A stretch of DNA of 64,000 bases from Paenibacillus brasilensis (GCF_009363115.1 NZ_CP045298.1:3779501-3843500); one strand, 5' to 3'; positions 46,159 through 55,257 are shown, numbered from the stretch's first letter. Notes: generated by a model not told the origin, from the letters alone. Numbers and translations are program-made.

Positions 46159-47172
46159 TTAATCCCGAAACAAATTCAAAAAGGTCTTAGGCGTTTCGGA
46201 TTCAAAACGCAGCAATACTCCAGTAACGGGATGAATAAATGACAATACTCGCGCGTGCAGGCCAAGGCGGCCGATCGACTTGGATTTGGAGCCGTATTTT
46301 TTATCTCCAACAATCGGATGACCGATATCCTCCATATGTACGCGAATCTGGTTCTTGCGTCCGGTTTCCAAACGTACTTCCAGCAAGGAAAAATGCCGAT
46401 TAGCTTGGAGCAGCTTGTAATGAGTGACCGCGTGCTGTCCGTCATTCGGATATGGACTGGAGTACATTTTCAGCGTTTTGCTTTCCTTCAGCCATGAGGA
46501 GATCGTACCCTCCGTTTTTTTAATCTGCCCTTCTACGAGAGCGATGTATGTTCGTTCATACACCACTTCTTTCCACGCTTGTTGCATTTGCTGCTGAATG
46601 GCCTCGCTTTTGGCAAACATCATGACTCCTGACGTATCCCGATCCAAACGATGCAGCACAAAAATACGATTATACGGATGTTCTCGCCGTACATGGGCCG
46701 TAAGCTGGCGGTAGGCTGTCACTTCTTTTTCCTGCGCAGAGGCGACAGACAGAAGCCCGGCATCCTTATGAATGACAATGATGGCTTCATCCTCATGTAA
46801 AATACGCAGGCCAGTCAGCGGCACTTCGGGAGCGACTTTTTCCTTGGAGAGTGTGACGGTATGACCTTGCTCCAGCGGGAAATTGTGCACTGTGCGGGCC
46901 ACGCCATCTACAGATACCTGTCCTCGGGCAAGCGCTGATTTAATGGAATTACGCCCCATACCAGTGACATGCTCTACCAAAAAGCTCAGCAGTTCGGCCG
47001 GCTCTTGGACGATATATGTTTTTGCAGGAGTTTTATCAAAAGTGCTCTTTTTTCCTCGTGTTTCCGGTCTATGTGAGCCAGGTTTTTCGGCAGATTTGTG
47101 GTTGCGTTTAGAGTCGCTTGTGTTAAACGTTGATTTTGTACGATTTTTTCGTTGGGGTTTCCGATTGTTCAT
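46159..47172 (-). CDS. RluA-family pseudouridine synthase
   Basis: A 337-residue RNA pseudouridine synthase. A Lys/Arg/Ser-rich N-terminal tail of about 55 residues precedes an S4-like RNA-binding region (about 65-115). The catalytic domain has the Asp motif VLHRLDRDTSGVMMFAKS near 170-187 and ETGRKNQIRVHMEDIGHPIVG near 275-295. The basic tail is unusual for RluD/YlyB-type enzymes and may help bind RNA. AAGGAG supports the start at 47172. Divergent from recQ. Confidence 0.92.
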   Translation of the reverse strand: MNNRKPQRKNRTKSTFNTSDSKRNHKSAEKPGSHRPETRGKKSTFDKTPAKTYIVQEPAELLSFLVEHVTGMGRNSIKSALARGQVSVDGVARTVHNFPLEQGHTVTLSKEKVAPEVPLTGLRILHEDEAIIVIHKDAGLLSVASAQEKEVTAYRQLTAHVRREHPYNRIFVLHRLDRDTSGVMMFAKSEAIQQQMQQAWKEVVYERTYIALVEGQIKKTEGTISSWLKESKTLKMYSSPYPNDGQHAVTHYKLLQANRHFSLLEVRLETGRKNQIRVHMEDIGHPIVGDKKYGSKSKSIGRLGLHARVLSFIHPVTGVLLRFESETPKTFLNLFRD

Positions 47173-47297
47173 GGATTCTTTCTCCTTCTTGGTACCGTAT
47201 CTCATCATTGTGTACAACTGCGGTACCGTGTTCACTATATCATGAGAAAACAGCGAATGCCATGGGGAAGGAAACTTGTATAACGGTCTTCCAGCGG

Positions 47298-47326
47298 TTG
47301 AACATTACCTTGAACCCCGGTAAACT
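47298..47326 (+). promoter_or_regulatory. Probable recQ promoter
   Basis: TTGAAC (47298-47303) and TAAACT (47321-47326) are separated by 17 bases and lie 65 bases before the recQ start. Confidence 0.45.
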
Positions 47327-47390
47327 AAAGATAACGAAAGAAAAGCTGATATGCGTCGAGGACGCTGGAAATATGAGGGGTTTTAAATTT

Positions 47391-49289
47391 ATGAGTGTAC
47401 AAGCACCGACGCTGGAACGGGCGCAGGATTTACTACAAAAATTTTATGGCTATCCCGACTTCCGGGAGGGACAAAAGAAAATTGTCGCCAGTATGCTGGA
47501 AGGAAACGATACGTTAGGAATTATGCCGACAGGCGGTGGGAAATCCATATGCTATCAAATTCCTGCCTTATTGCATGAGGGTTTAACGATTGTTGTGTCA
47601 CCACTCATCTCGCTAATGAAGGATCAAGTGGATGCGCTGACGACGATGGGGATAGCGGCTGCGTATATCAATAGCACGCTGAGTGGACGAGAAGTGAATG
47701 ACCGCATCCGTGCCGCACGGAATGGCGATTTGAAGCTGCTGTATGTCGCACCGGAGCGGCTGGAGCTGGACTGGTTTCGCGATGAGATGACCCAGCTGCC
47801 GATTTCCTGCGTTGCGGTGGACGAGGCTCACTGTGTATCCCAGTGGGGCCATGATTTCCGCACCAGCTATCTGGCCGTGGCTCCGTTCGTGGAAGGGCTG
47901 TATGAACGTCCGATTGTAGCTGCGTTTACGGCAACGGCAACACCGCAGGTCATGGACGACATCGTGCGACTGCTTCGTCTGCGCAACCCGGAGACGTTCG
48001 TCACAGGCCTTGGACGACCGAATTTGGCGTTCAGCGTGCTGCGCGGGGAAGACAAGCGCAGCTTTTTGCTGAATTATGCCCGTGAGCATGAGGGTGATTC
48101 AGGCATTATTTATGCGGCGACTCGTAAAGACGTGGACGATTTGTACCAACGACTGCGTGATGCGGGGATGGCAGCTGGACGCTATCATGCCGGGATGACA
48201 GATCAGGAACGTGCAGATAGCCAGGAGGGCTTCCTGTACGACGATATCCGTGTTATCGTTGCGACCAACGCCTTCGGTATGGGGATTGATAAATCGAACG
48301 TGCGCTACGTCATTCACTACAACATGCCTAAAAATATGGAAGCTTACGTCCAAGAAGCGGGACGCGCAGGACGTGATGGCGATCCGAGTCAATGCATTTT
48401 GCTGTTTGGACCGCAAGATATCGTCACTCAGAAGTTCCTGATTGAGCAAAATCCGCAGGATGAAGACCGCAAGCGCAACGACTACCGCAAGCTCCAGCAG
48501 ATGGTTGACTATTGCTACACAACTCGCTGCCTACGCACGGCACAGCTTGAGTATTTCGGTGAGGCAGAGGAGCATGAAGCTTGCGGCATATGCAGCTCGT
48601 GCACGGATGAGCGGGAGCTGGTCGATATGACCATAGATGCGCAAAAGATTTTTTCCTGCATTCATCGCATGCGGGAGCGTTTTGGGGTTTCGATGGTAGC
48701 CTCAGTGTTGAAAGGTTCACGCAACAAAAAGGTGCTCCAGTATGGTTTTGACAGTCTTCCAACCTATGGGGTGATGGGCAATCGGACGGAAAAAGAAATT
48801 GCCGAAATTATAAATGTTCTCGTATCGGAAGGCTATTTGGTGCTGTCTGAGGGCCAATATCCGGTCGTTCGTTTGCAGCAACTTGCAGTAGAAGTGCTGA
48901 AAGGTCAGCGTGAAGTTATGCAGCGTGTGGTTCGACATGCCACGGCTTTTGCAGGTGGGGCAGGTCCACGCGGAAGACAGGGACGCGATGCATATCCAGC
49001 GGCGGTCAACGAAACCGTATTTGAGCAATTGCGCCTGATCCGCCGTGATCTGGCCGCTCAGGAGCATGTGCCGTCTTATATTATTTTCAATGATGCTACA
49101 TTACGTGAGATGAGTGTGGCGAATCCGCAATCCGAGGCGGATATGCTGCGGATCAAGGGTGTCGGTGAAGTGAAGTTTCGCAAGTATGGCAAGCTGTTTC
49201 TTGATTTTTTTCAAAACCAGGGGAATGTCGGTGGAACGGTGAACGAGGATGAGATTTATCCAGACGATGTGTATGAGGATTTTGAATAG
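47391..49289 (+). CDS. recQ: ATP-dependent DNA helicase RecQ
   Basis: 3'-5' helicase for recombination and replication repair, 632 residues. Motif 0 FREGQKKIV near 26, Walker A MPTGGGKSICYQIP near 45, DEAH-type VDEAHCVSQWGHDFR near 143, motif VI-like YVQEAGRAGRDGDPSQC near 325, and zinc ligands around CLRTAQLEYFGE and CGICSSC near 380-405. Then come a winged helix and a C-terminal HRDC domain (about 540-625). ATG 47391 is chosen because GAGGGG lies 10 bases upstream; the frame continues to 47130. Followed after 50 bases by the radical SAM gene. Confidence 0.94.
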   Translation: MSVQAPTLERAQDLLQKFYGYPDFREGQKKIVASMLEGNDTLGIMPTGGGKSICYQIPALLHEGLTIVVSPLISLMKDQVDALTTMGIAAAYINSTLSGREVNDRIRAARNGDLKLLYVAPERLELDWFRDEMTQLPISCVAVDEAHCVSQWGHDFRTSYLAVAPFVEGLYERPIVAAFTATATPQVMDDIVRLLRLRNPETFVTGLGRPNLAFSVLRGEDKRSFLLNYAREHEGDSGIIYAATRKDVDDLYQRLRDAGMAAGRYHAGMTDQERADSQEGFLYDDIRVIVATNAFGMGIDKSNVRYVIHYNMPKNMEAYVQEAGRAGRDGDPSQCILLFGPQDIVTQKFLIEQNPQDEDRKRNDYRKLQQMVDYCYTTRCLRTAQLEYFGEAEEHEACGICSSCTDERELVDMTIDAQKIFSCIHRMRERFGVSMVASVLKGSRNKKVLQYGFDSLPTYGVMGNRTEKEIAEIINVLVSEGYLVLSEGQYPVVRLQQLAVEVLKGQREVMQRVVRHATAFAGGAGPRGRQGRDAYPAAVNETVFEQLRLIRRDLAAQEHVPSYIIFNDATLREMSVANPQSEADMLRIKGVGEVKFRKYGKLFLDFFQNQGNVGGTVNEDEIYPDDVYEDFE

Positions 49290-49339
49290 CTATACTAAAG
49301 AATAGAAGCATCCATGCAAACTATAGAAGGTTGTGACCT

Positions 49340-51250
49340 ATGAAAGTCATTTTATCAACGTTAAATGCAAAATATATTCATACCTCGCTGGCCATCCGAT
49401 GTCTCAAAGCCTACAGTGAAAAGGATTTTGATATCGAGCTGGCGGAGTATACGATCAAGGACCCAGTGATGAACATCGTATCCGATTTATTTCAGCGAGG
49501 AGCAGATGTCATCGGCTTCTCCTGCTATATATGGAACATTGAAGAGACCATTAAAGTGATTGATGTGCTGAAAAAGATTATGCCCGAGGTCAAAATCATA
49601 CTGGGTGGTCCGGAGGTATCTTACGATACAGAGCACTGGATGAAGCGCTTGGCGAATGTGGATTTTATCGTTGTTGGTGAGGGAGAAGAAACGTTCCATC
49701 AACTGCTCCAGGAGCTGGAGGGGGATCGCAAGTTCCATTTTGTATATGGACTGGCTTACCGCAAGGGTGAAGAGGTTATCCTGATGCCGGGCCGTCCGAA
49801 GGCGGATTTGAACGAGCTGCCGTCGCCCTATCGCTTTGCCGAAGATATACCGGAACTCGGGAAGCGGGTTGTTTATTTTGAAACGAGCCGGGGCTGTCCG
49901 TTCAGCTGCCAGTTTTGTCTGTCGAGCATTGAGGTCGGGGTGCGTTATTACGATATTGAGCGCACAAAGTCGGACATCCTGTATCTGATTGACAACGGGG
50001 CCAAATTGATCAAGTTTGTAGACCGTACATTTAATATCAAACGGGACTATGCGCTGGAGATGTTCAAATTTCTGATTGAAAACCATCGCGGCTGTGTCTT
50101 CCAGTTTGAGATCACAGCAGATATTATGCGTCCCGAGGTGTTGGATTATCTGGCGGAAAATGCACCGCCGGGCATCTTTCGCTTTGAAATCGGTGTCCAG
50201 TCGACGAACGACCCGACCAATGAGTTGGTTAAGCGCCGGCAGAATTTTGCCAAGCTTTCCCGCACCGTTACGAAGGTCAAGCAAAGCGGCAAAATCGACC
50301 AGCATCTGGATCTGATCGCTGGTCTGCCTTTGGAGGACTACAATACCTTCCGTAAAACGTTTAATGACGTTTTTGCGCTCGGCCCGGAAGAGCTCCAGCT
50401 CGGTTTCCTCAAAATGCTGCGAGGTACGGGGCTGCGTATTGACGCCGATAAATATAATTACACATACATGGATGTGGCACCTTATGAAATGCTGAGCAAT
50501 GATGTCCTTTCCTTTGCCGATATCGTTCGGCTCAAACGCTTGGAAGATGTATTGGAGAAATACTGGAATTCCCATCGTATGGATCATACGGTGAACTATT
50601 TGATCGAGCGTGAATTTGTCTCCGCCTTTGATTTCTTTCAAGAGTTCGGAGACTACTGGGAGGGGCAAGGCTGGCAAAAAATCGGCCACCAGCTCGAGGA
50701 CTTGTTCACGCGTCTCCAGTCTTTTCTGGTATCGCGCGGAACGAAGCGAATGGAGATCGTGCTCGGGCTCATGAAGCTCGATTATTTCCTGAACCATAAA
50801 TACAAGCCGCGTAAAATCTGGTGGGAGCATACTTTGGAGAAGGATGACTGGTCCAGCTATATGAAAATGGTTCTTCAGCACCCGGATGCACTGTTGTCAC
50901 CTGTGGTTGCGGACGCTGTGGCGGAGACGGTGAGAGAGGATTCGACACAGCATGCTGTACAGGCTTCTCCTTCTCCTGCTGCGGATGTCCATTCCGCTAC
51001 GAGCAGCCAGCAGTCGCAGCCATATCGCGAGATGATCCCGGCCTTTGCTTCCTTGAAGCTGGGGGAAAAGGAGCTGCAAAAGCACGCTGTGCTCGATATT
51101 TTACCGTTCAGTCTGGACCATATCCTGAGTGGAGGTAGCCCATTGACTGCTGAAGGGCGAACACTGCTACTAGTCGTCTATCAGCAAAACGAACAGCAAA
51201 AGCCGCTGTACTATACCATGCCGATCGGCAAGGAAATTGCTGCGATTTAA
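49340..51250 (+). CDS. B12-binding-domain radical SAM protein (DUF4080 C-terminal)
   Basis: A 636-residue enzyme. The N-terminal cobalamin-binding-like Rossmann domain (about 1-140) has GFSCYIWNIEETIKVI and ILGGPEVSYD. The radical SAM core carries the cluster motif SRGCPFSCQFCLSS near 187-200. The C-terminal DUF4080-type domain is followed by a low-complexity Ala/Ser/Gln linker (about 545-565) and a short C-terminal unit. The reaction is not known. Whether it really uses cobalamin is inferred from the domain. The terminator follows at 51275. Confidence 0.9.
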   Translation: MKVILSTLNAKYIHTSLAIRCLKAYSEKDFDIELAEYTIKDPVMNIVSDLFQRGADVIGFSCYIWNIEETIKVIDVLKKIMPEVKIILGGPEVSYDTEHWMKRLANVDFIVVGEGEETFHQLLQELEGDRKFHFVYGLAYRKGEEVILMPGRPKADLNELPSPYRFAEDIPELGKRVVYFETSRGCPFSCQFCLSSIEVGVRYYDIERTKSDILYLIDNGAKLIKFVDRTFNIKRDYALEMFKFLIENHRGCVFQFEITADIMRPEVLDYLAENAPPGIFRFEIGVQSTNDPTNELVKRRQNFAKLSRTVTKVKQSGKIDQHLDLIAGLPLEDYNTFRKTFNDVFALGPEELQLGFLKMLRGTGLRIDADKYNYTYMDVAPYEMLSNDVLSFADIVRLKRLEDVLEKYWNSHRMDHTVNYLIEREFVSAFDFFQEFGDYWEGQGWQKIGHQLEDLFTRLQSFLVSRGTKRMEIVLGLMKLDYFLNHKYKPRKIWWEHTLEKDDWSSYMKMVLQHPDALLSPVVADAVAETVREDSTQHAVQASPSPAADVHSATSSQQSQPYREMIPAFASLKLGEKELQKHAVLDILPFSLDHILSGGSPLTAEGRTLLLVVYQQNEQQKPLYYTMPIGKEIAAI

Positions 51251-51274
51251 CTAAGAATAGCTTTTAAACTATAG

Positions 51275-51317
51275 AAGGCATCGAATCTTGCTTACAAGAA
51301 TTGGTGCCTTTTTTGTG
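51275..51317 (+). terminator. Terminator after the radical SAM gene
   Basis: AAGGCATCGAATCTTG and CAAGAATTGGTGCCTT pair with a few mismatches around CTTA, followed by TTTTTTG. Confidence 0.8.
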
Positions 51318-51425
51318 TTTTATGAACATAATTTTTACATTCGCATAATCTATTGCTTTATAAAATTTCACAAAACAAATATATGATTATTTCATCATAT
51401 ATTAACTTTATTGGAGTGTGACCTT

Positions 51426-52736
51426 GTGAAAAAGCATTCAGTGAAAAAGAGTCTTCTTGCTTTAAGCGCCCTTACCGTCTTGAGTGCGCCATTGTTATCC
51501 TCAGATATTCCTAAGGCCTTTGCAGCGTCAGCTACCAAATCCACTACCGCACAGGCATCGAAAGGACAAAATGCTGCATCAGCAAAAGCCACTGCTCCTA
51601 AAAATGTCATTCTTTTTATCGGCGATGGTATGGGAGAAGCAAGTCGCAACGCGATTCGCTTGGCCACGGTTGGAAAGTCGGGATTGCTTGAAATGGACAA
51701 TATGCCGGTAACGGGCCTCGTTAGCACGAGTTCGGGGGACAACCTGGTTACAGATTCGGCAGCTGCGGCTACTGCAATTGCAACAGGTGTAAAAACATAT
51801 AACGGTGCTATTGGGATGGATTTGAATAAAAAACCAGTCACAACGATTATGGAGTTGGCTAAAAAAGCAGGTATGTCAACAGGTGTCGTGACGACAAGCC
51901 AAGTGACAGACGCAACGGGTGCAGCTTTTGGTGCGCATGTTGAGAAGCGTTCTGCTCAAAGTGAGATCGCCAAGCAGTATCTGGAAAAGAGTAAGCTGGA
52001 TGTTATTCTGGGTGGTGGTGAGGACTTCTGGTATCCGGTAGGAACAGCCGGTAAACATCCTGATGCCCCGGCAGAAGATCCTGAGGAAGCCAGTAAAGGA
52101 ACTCAGGGAAATTTGGTGGAGCAGGCCAAGAAATTGGGCTATAGCTATGTGACAGATCAGGCAGAAATGAAGGCAGCCAAGGGCTCTAAACTGCTCGGAT
52201 TGTTCGCCAATGAAGAAATGTTCCAAGCTCACAACAAGCTCGGCAACTCTTACAACCCAACGGTTTCTTTGCCAGATATGACAGCGAAAGCGATTGACGT
52301 GCTTTCCAAAAACAAAAAGGGCTTTTTCCTGATGGTAGAGGAAGAAGGAACGGATGAGATGGCGCATGACAATGAAGGCGAATTAACGATTAAGGCCGGG
52401 CAACAGCTGGATAAGGCTGTTAAAGTAGCTAAGGATTATGCCAAAGCGCATCCAGATACATTAGTTCTGGTGACGGCAGACCATGAAACAGGCGGTTTGG
52501 CCATTGAAGGCAAGGATGCGAAAGATGAAGCGGATGACGGTACAACAAATGAAGACGGTCCTTTCACCATTCATGGCACGGACGAAACGTTCTATATTGA
52601 TTGGACGACAAAAGGACACACCGCAGTAGATGTGGCACTGACTGCAATGGGACCGGGTTCTTCTCAATTTACCGGGAATTACCCGAATACTGCCATTCAT
52701 GACAAGCTGATTAAGCTGCTTCAATTGAAGAAGTAA
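51426..52736 (+). CDS. Alkaline phosphatase, secreted
   Basis: A 436-residue exported phosphomonoesterase of the PhoA/PhoB superfamily. The N terminus has a basic start, a hydrophobic core and a probable signal-peptidase site at KAFAAS near residue 35. Catalytic motifs: FIGDGMGEA (metal Asp), TDSAAAATAIATGVK with the nucleophilic Ser, EEEGTDEMAHDNE, VTADHETGG, and a C-terminal TKGHTAVDV with His. GTG 51426 has GGAG about 9 bases upstream. The promoter region is A/T-rich with TTTACA and TTTCAC boxes that might be PhoP sites, but spacing is not canonical. Confidence 0.92.
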   Translation: MKKHSVKKSLLALSALTVLSAPLLSSDIPKAFAASATKSTTAQASKGQNAASAKATAPKNVILFIGDGMGEASRNAIRLATVGKSGLLEMDNMPVTGLVSTSSGDNLVTDSAAAATAIATGVKTYNGAIGMDLNKKPVTTIMELAKKAGMSTGVVTTSQVTDATGAAFGAHVEKRSAQSEIAKQYLEKSKLDVILGGGEDFWYPVGTAGKHPDAPAEDPEEASKGTQGNLVEQAKKLGYSYVTDQAEMKAAKGSKLLGLFANEEMFQAHNKLGNSYNPTVSLPDMTAKAIDVLSKNKKGFFLMVEEEGTDEMAHDNEGELTIKAGQQLDKAVKVAKDYAKAHPDTLVLVTADHETGGLAIEGKDAKDEADDGTTNEDGPFTIHGTDETFYIDWTTKGHTAVDVALTAMGPGSSQFTGNYPNTAIHDKLIKLLQLKK

Positions 52737-52767
52737 TGTGGTGTGAAAGCCGCGCCTTAAAAGATTT

Positions 52768-52790
52768 TCCATATTGGCAATATGGATTTT
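52768..52790 (+). terminator. Terminator-like hairpin after the alkaline phosphatase gene
   Basis: TCCATATT and AATATGGA pair around GGC and run into TTTTCC. Confidence 0.55.
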
Positions 52791-52825
52791 CCTGTGATAA
52801 ACTAAAGCTAATAAGTATATACTGA

Positions 52826-52862
52826 AAAAGAGTAAGGATGCTGCCAACATCCTCACTCTTTT
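52826..52862. terminator. Strong hairpin terminator, probably bidirectional
   Basis: AAGAGT-AGGATG pairs with CATCCT-ACTCTT around CTGCCAA, with A-rich sequence to the left and TTTT to the right. It separates the phosphatase gene from the minus-strand toxin locus. Confidence 0.75.
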
Positions 52863-52867
52863 ACAAC

Positions 52868-52945
52868 AGCCGCTTATAAGGGCGGTGGCTGTTCAAAAAG
52901 TTTTAGTCATTGAAATATGACCGCATTCCTTTTCCAGAGGGCGGT
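52868..52945. ncRNA. Candidate antitoxin RNA / 3' region of the type I toxin locus
   Basis: GGGCGGT occurs at 52880-52886 and 52939-52945, and its complement ACCGCCC at 53061-53067 upstream of the toxin frame. Such arms let the toxin mRNA 5' and 3' ends pair, and an antisense RNA typically overlaps this end. No antisense promoter could be assigned with confidence. Confidence 0.35.
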
Positions 52946-53029
52946 CTATTTCTTTTTGTTGAAGGAAATAATCAAGATCACCAACGTTGCAAATTGAATC
53001 ATCAACATCAGCGTATCTTTAACCTCCAC
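52946..53029 (-). CDS. Small holin-like toxin peptide (27 aa), type I toxin-antitoxin candidate
   Basis: The minus-strand frame from GTG 53029 to TAG 52946 encodes a 27-residue peptide. A short acidic start (VEVKDTL) leads into one hydrophobic helix (MLMIQFATLVILIISF) and a basic end (NKKK). This is the layout of the Bacillales putative holin-like or TxpA/BsrG-like toxins that depolarise membranes. AAAGGAGG lies 8 bases before the GTG; an in-frame ATG two codons earlier is too close to it. A TATACT -10 box lies about 60-70 bases upstream on the minus strand. The peptide family call is by eye. Confidence 0.75.
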   Translation of the reverse strand: MEVKDTLMLMIQFATLVILIISFNKKK

Positions 53030-53136
53030 AAGCATCACCTCCTTTGCAGGAGACTAGCCGACCGCCCATCTAAGCCATTCTGTTGTTAGTTTATAGTATA
53101 TCATATGGATAGTATTGCTAAAAAGGACAAAAATGA

Positions 53137-53168
53137 AAACGCCTACCAACAGGCGTTTTTTGTTTTTT
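53137..53168. terminator. Bidirectional terminator
   Basis: AAAACGCCT and AGGCGTTTT pair around ACCAAC, with TTTTTTG following on the plus strand and A/T-rich sequence on the other side. It lies between the toxin locus and the next minus-strand gene. Confidence 0.8.
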
Positions 53169-53209
53169 CAGAAGATATATTTTTAAAGTTGAAAATTAGT
53201 ATGTAGTTC

Positions 53210-53500
53210 TTAACCAGTATAGGCGTTACGTAGCTCATCTAAAAATTGCATAGCATCTTTGAATCCCTGTAAATATATTTGGTTCTCCAGAATAGATTGT
53301 AGAGAGATTTGGGCATCTTCATATAAAAATAGGGTATGTTCGAGATGCTCGGGAACGGATTCACGGATTTGTTGAAAATACTGGTTGCTTTCCGTGGAAA
53401 ATTGGTTGTATTCCGGTATGGTTTTAGAAAGATTACTATACAATGTTTCTAATCGGTTTCTGATTATGGGTTCAATTAATATTTCTAAAGAATTAGACAT
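53210..53500 (-). CDS. Small hypothetical helical protein (96 aa)
   Basis: A 96-residue, probably all-helical, cytoplasmic protein with alternating acidic and hydrophobic residues and no cysteine. GGAGG lies just before the start on the minus strand, inside a CCTCCGGAGG palindrome. No family is recognised with confidence. It may be a small regulator or adaptor in the style of Bacillus helical hypothetical proteins. Nearby are the type I toxin and gene remnants, an accessory-like setting. Confidence 0.65.
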   Translation of the reverse strand: MSNSLEILIEPIIRNRLETLYSNLSKTIPEYNQFSTESNQYFQQIRESVPEHLEHTLFLYEDAQISLQSILENQIYLQGFKDAMQFLDELRNAYTG

Positions 53501-53756
53501 GATTTACAAACCTCCGGAGGGAAAATATTTTAATGTGGAATGACAAAATATCATGTAAATATTGTATCATTACATAGCGATTTGGTATACCGAAAGGTGA
53601 CATCATAGTGACATCAAATCAATAGGAAATTTCAATAAATATCGAATATTTTGTGAACATTCTTGATTGGACTTAAAATTACAGGTAGGAAAAGGAAGCT
53701 ATGTATTTTGCAGTCGATCATTTTTATCGTAAAGGATATAGCAAAAGATAAAGTGA

Positions 53757-53957
53757 TTGAGTTTACACAATTGTATCCTTATTTTCTTCTATTTCGATGA
53801 AATGATCTTGGATATTGATAATTTATTCGTGGATGAAGAATACCGAAAACGAGGGATCTCCCAGCTGAACTACAAAAATGAACATGAAAAACGGAGTAGG
53901 CGGAATGGTGCTGTACAAGCGAAGCGGTCGCTTTTGTCCCCGGATTTTTACCGATGA
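53757..53957 (+). pseudogene. GNAT acetyltransferase remnant
   Basis: The frame contains ILDIDNLFVDEEYRKRGIS, which matches the acetyl-CoA-binding strand and loop of GNAT enzymes (L-x-V-x-x-x-x-R-x-x-G-I). It is followed by sequence that no longer resembles a GNAT. No ribosome-binding site, no N-terminal domain and no C-terminal helices are seen. I read it as a decayed fragment. Confidence 0.5.
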
Positions 53958-54042
53958 AAGACTTTATTCCAAAAATCCGGGGGCGGTGGCGATGGGAAGC
54001 ACCATCCGTCTGCGCAGTGGTACTGCAGTGGCACTAAGGTAA
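53884..54042 (+). other. Short open frame (52 codons), possible gene fragment
   Basis: From ATG 53884 to TAA 54042 the frame encodes a Gly/Arg-rich segment with GMVLYKRSGRFCPRIFTDER and RLRSGTAVALR. Codon pattern looks protein-like, but there is no ribosome-binding site and no recognised family. It overlaps the GNAT remnant in another frame, which suggests joined fragments. Confidence 0.25.
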
Positions 54043-54056
54043 CTTTTAATCTTCCT

Positions 54057-54662
54057 TTACTCCTCTGTTGTTTTCTTCCCCCAAACATATTTCATTGTAA
54101 AAAATATAATGGTCAGTACAATGACAAGCAGAGTAACCTTCAAGCCATAACGATGTATCAGTTCTCCAGCTGTCTCTACATGCTTGCCAAAGAAGCGTCC
54201 GAGCAGAAAGAAGATCAGCGTCCAAATCAAGCCAGTTGAATAAGAGAAAAGTGCATAGCGTTTGAAGCTTATTTTATTGATCCCGACAATGTAAGGAATA
54301 ATGTGACGAACGATGGGTAGCAAATAGCTGATGCAAATCGTGAAATTTCCATACTTATGTACTAAATTTTCCGAAAATGCAATGTACTTGTCCATTCTTT
54401 TCCGTCGTCGCAAACGGTCCAAAACGGATATACCTAACAGTCTCCCCAGTACATATCCTAAGGATAAGCCTGATATAACCCCAAGATAAACCATTAAAAA
54501 AGCGGGTAGTGGATGAAGGATTCCCATGCTTGTTACAGCCCCGCCAGTCATCACAATGACTTCGTCTGGAATGGGCAGCCCCACGATTCCGAGCCATAGA
54601 GTAAAGAATAAGGCCGCATAGCCGTACTCTTCAATAATGGAAATTAAATGGTCAATGTCCAT
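54057..54662 (-). CDS. DedA family membrane protein
   Basis: A DedA/SNARE-associated-type protein of about 200 residues, in a family linked to undecaprenyl-phosphate or phospholipid flipping. Seen are LPIPDEVIVMTGGAV near 30-45, YLGVISGLSLGYVLGR near 60-75, the arginine-containing LLPIVRHIIPYIVGI near 118-132, and several membrane segments. GGGGGGAAA precedes two ATG codons; the second (54662) has the better spacing, the first is at 54668. Only 19 bases separate it from the upstream methyltransferase, so they likely form an operon. Confidence 0.9.
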   Translation of the reverse strand: MDIDHLISIIEEYGYAALFFTLWLGIVGLPIPDEVIVMTGGAVTSMGILHPLPAFLMVYLGVISGLSLGYVLGRLLGISVLDRLRRRKRMDKYIAFSENLVHKYGNFTICISYLLPIVRHIIPYIVGINKISFKRYALFSYSTGLIWTLIFFLLGRFFGKHVETAGELIHRYGLKVTLLVIVLTIIFFTMKYVWGKKTTEE

Positions 54663-54681
54663 ACCCATTTTCCCCCCTTAC

Positions 54682-55257
54682 TTATGCTTTCTTCCGGCAT
54701 ACATAGACGAATGCAGGCGGAATGTTCATGGGCACAAACTTGATCTCTTCAATATCAAACCATTCACCTAACTGCTGCTTCATTTGTTTAGAATATTGAA
54801 AGGCGACGAACAATCCACCATCCCTGAGCGATAGATGAATTTGCTCTACGATCTGATTTCGCATGGCTTGTGGGAAATTAAAAAAGGGAAGCCCGCTTAT
54901 TATGCAGTCAAGCTGCTCAATTTCGGCATTTTTTGTGGCAAGCTGAAGCTCACGTGAATCGGAATAACACAGATAATTCGGGAACCTTCTTTTTAAGCTC
55001 TCCTGCATAGTCTGATCCTTCTCAAACAGCAGAACCTTGGTTTGAGCTCTTGCCGCTTGAGGAATATACTGAGTAATTGCTCCCGTGCCAGCCCCTAGCT
55101 CTGCGACGGCATGAACTTCACTCCAAGGAATGGATTCAATCATGCTTTTAGCCAGAAATCTGGAGCTTGGTGTTACACTCCCCACATATGTAGGTGAATG
55201 CAAAAATTTAAATAAGAACATAAATCTTTCGTGAACCAAATGACTAATACGGATCAT
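54682..55257 (-). CDS. SAM-dependent methyltransferase, phospholipid N-methyltransferase-like
   Basis: A 191-residue class I methyltransferase. SPTYVGSVTPSSRFLAKSM near 20-38 and the SAM motif AVAELGAGTGAITQYI near 50-66 resemble PmtA/rRNA dimethylase-like proteins. The motif IV region SGLPFFNFP near 122 follows. The order DedA plus this methyltransferase suggests a lipid substrate, which is inference. The start 55257 is chosen because AAGGGGAA precedes the ATG; a GTG at 55278 opens the frame. Confidence 0.85.
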   Translation of the reverse strand: MIRISHLVHERFMFLFKFLHSPTYVGSVTPSSRFLAKSMIESIPWSEVHAVAELGAGTGAITQYIPQAARAQTKVLLFEKDQTMQESLKRRFPNYLCYSDSRELQLATKNAEIEQLDCIISGLPFFNFPQAMRNQIVEQIHLSLRDGGLFVAFQYSKQMKQQLGEWFDIEEIKFVPMNIPPAFVYVCRKKA

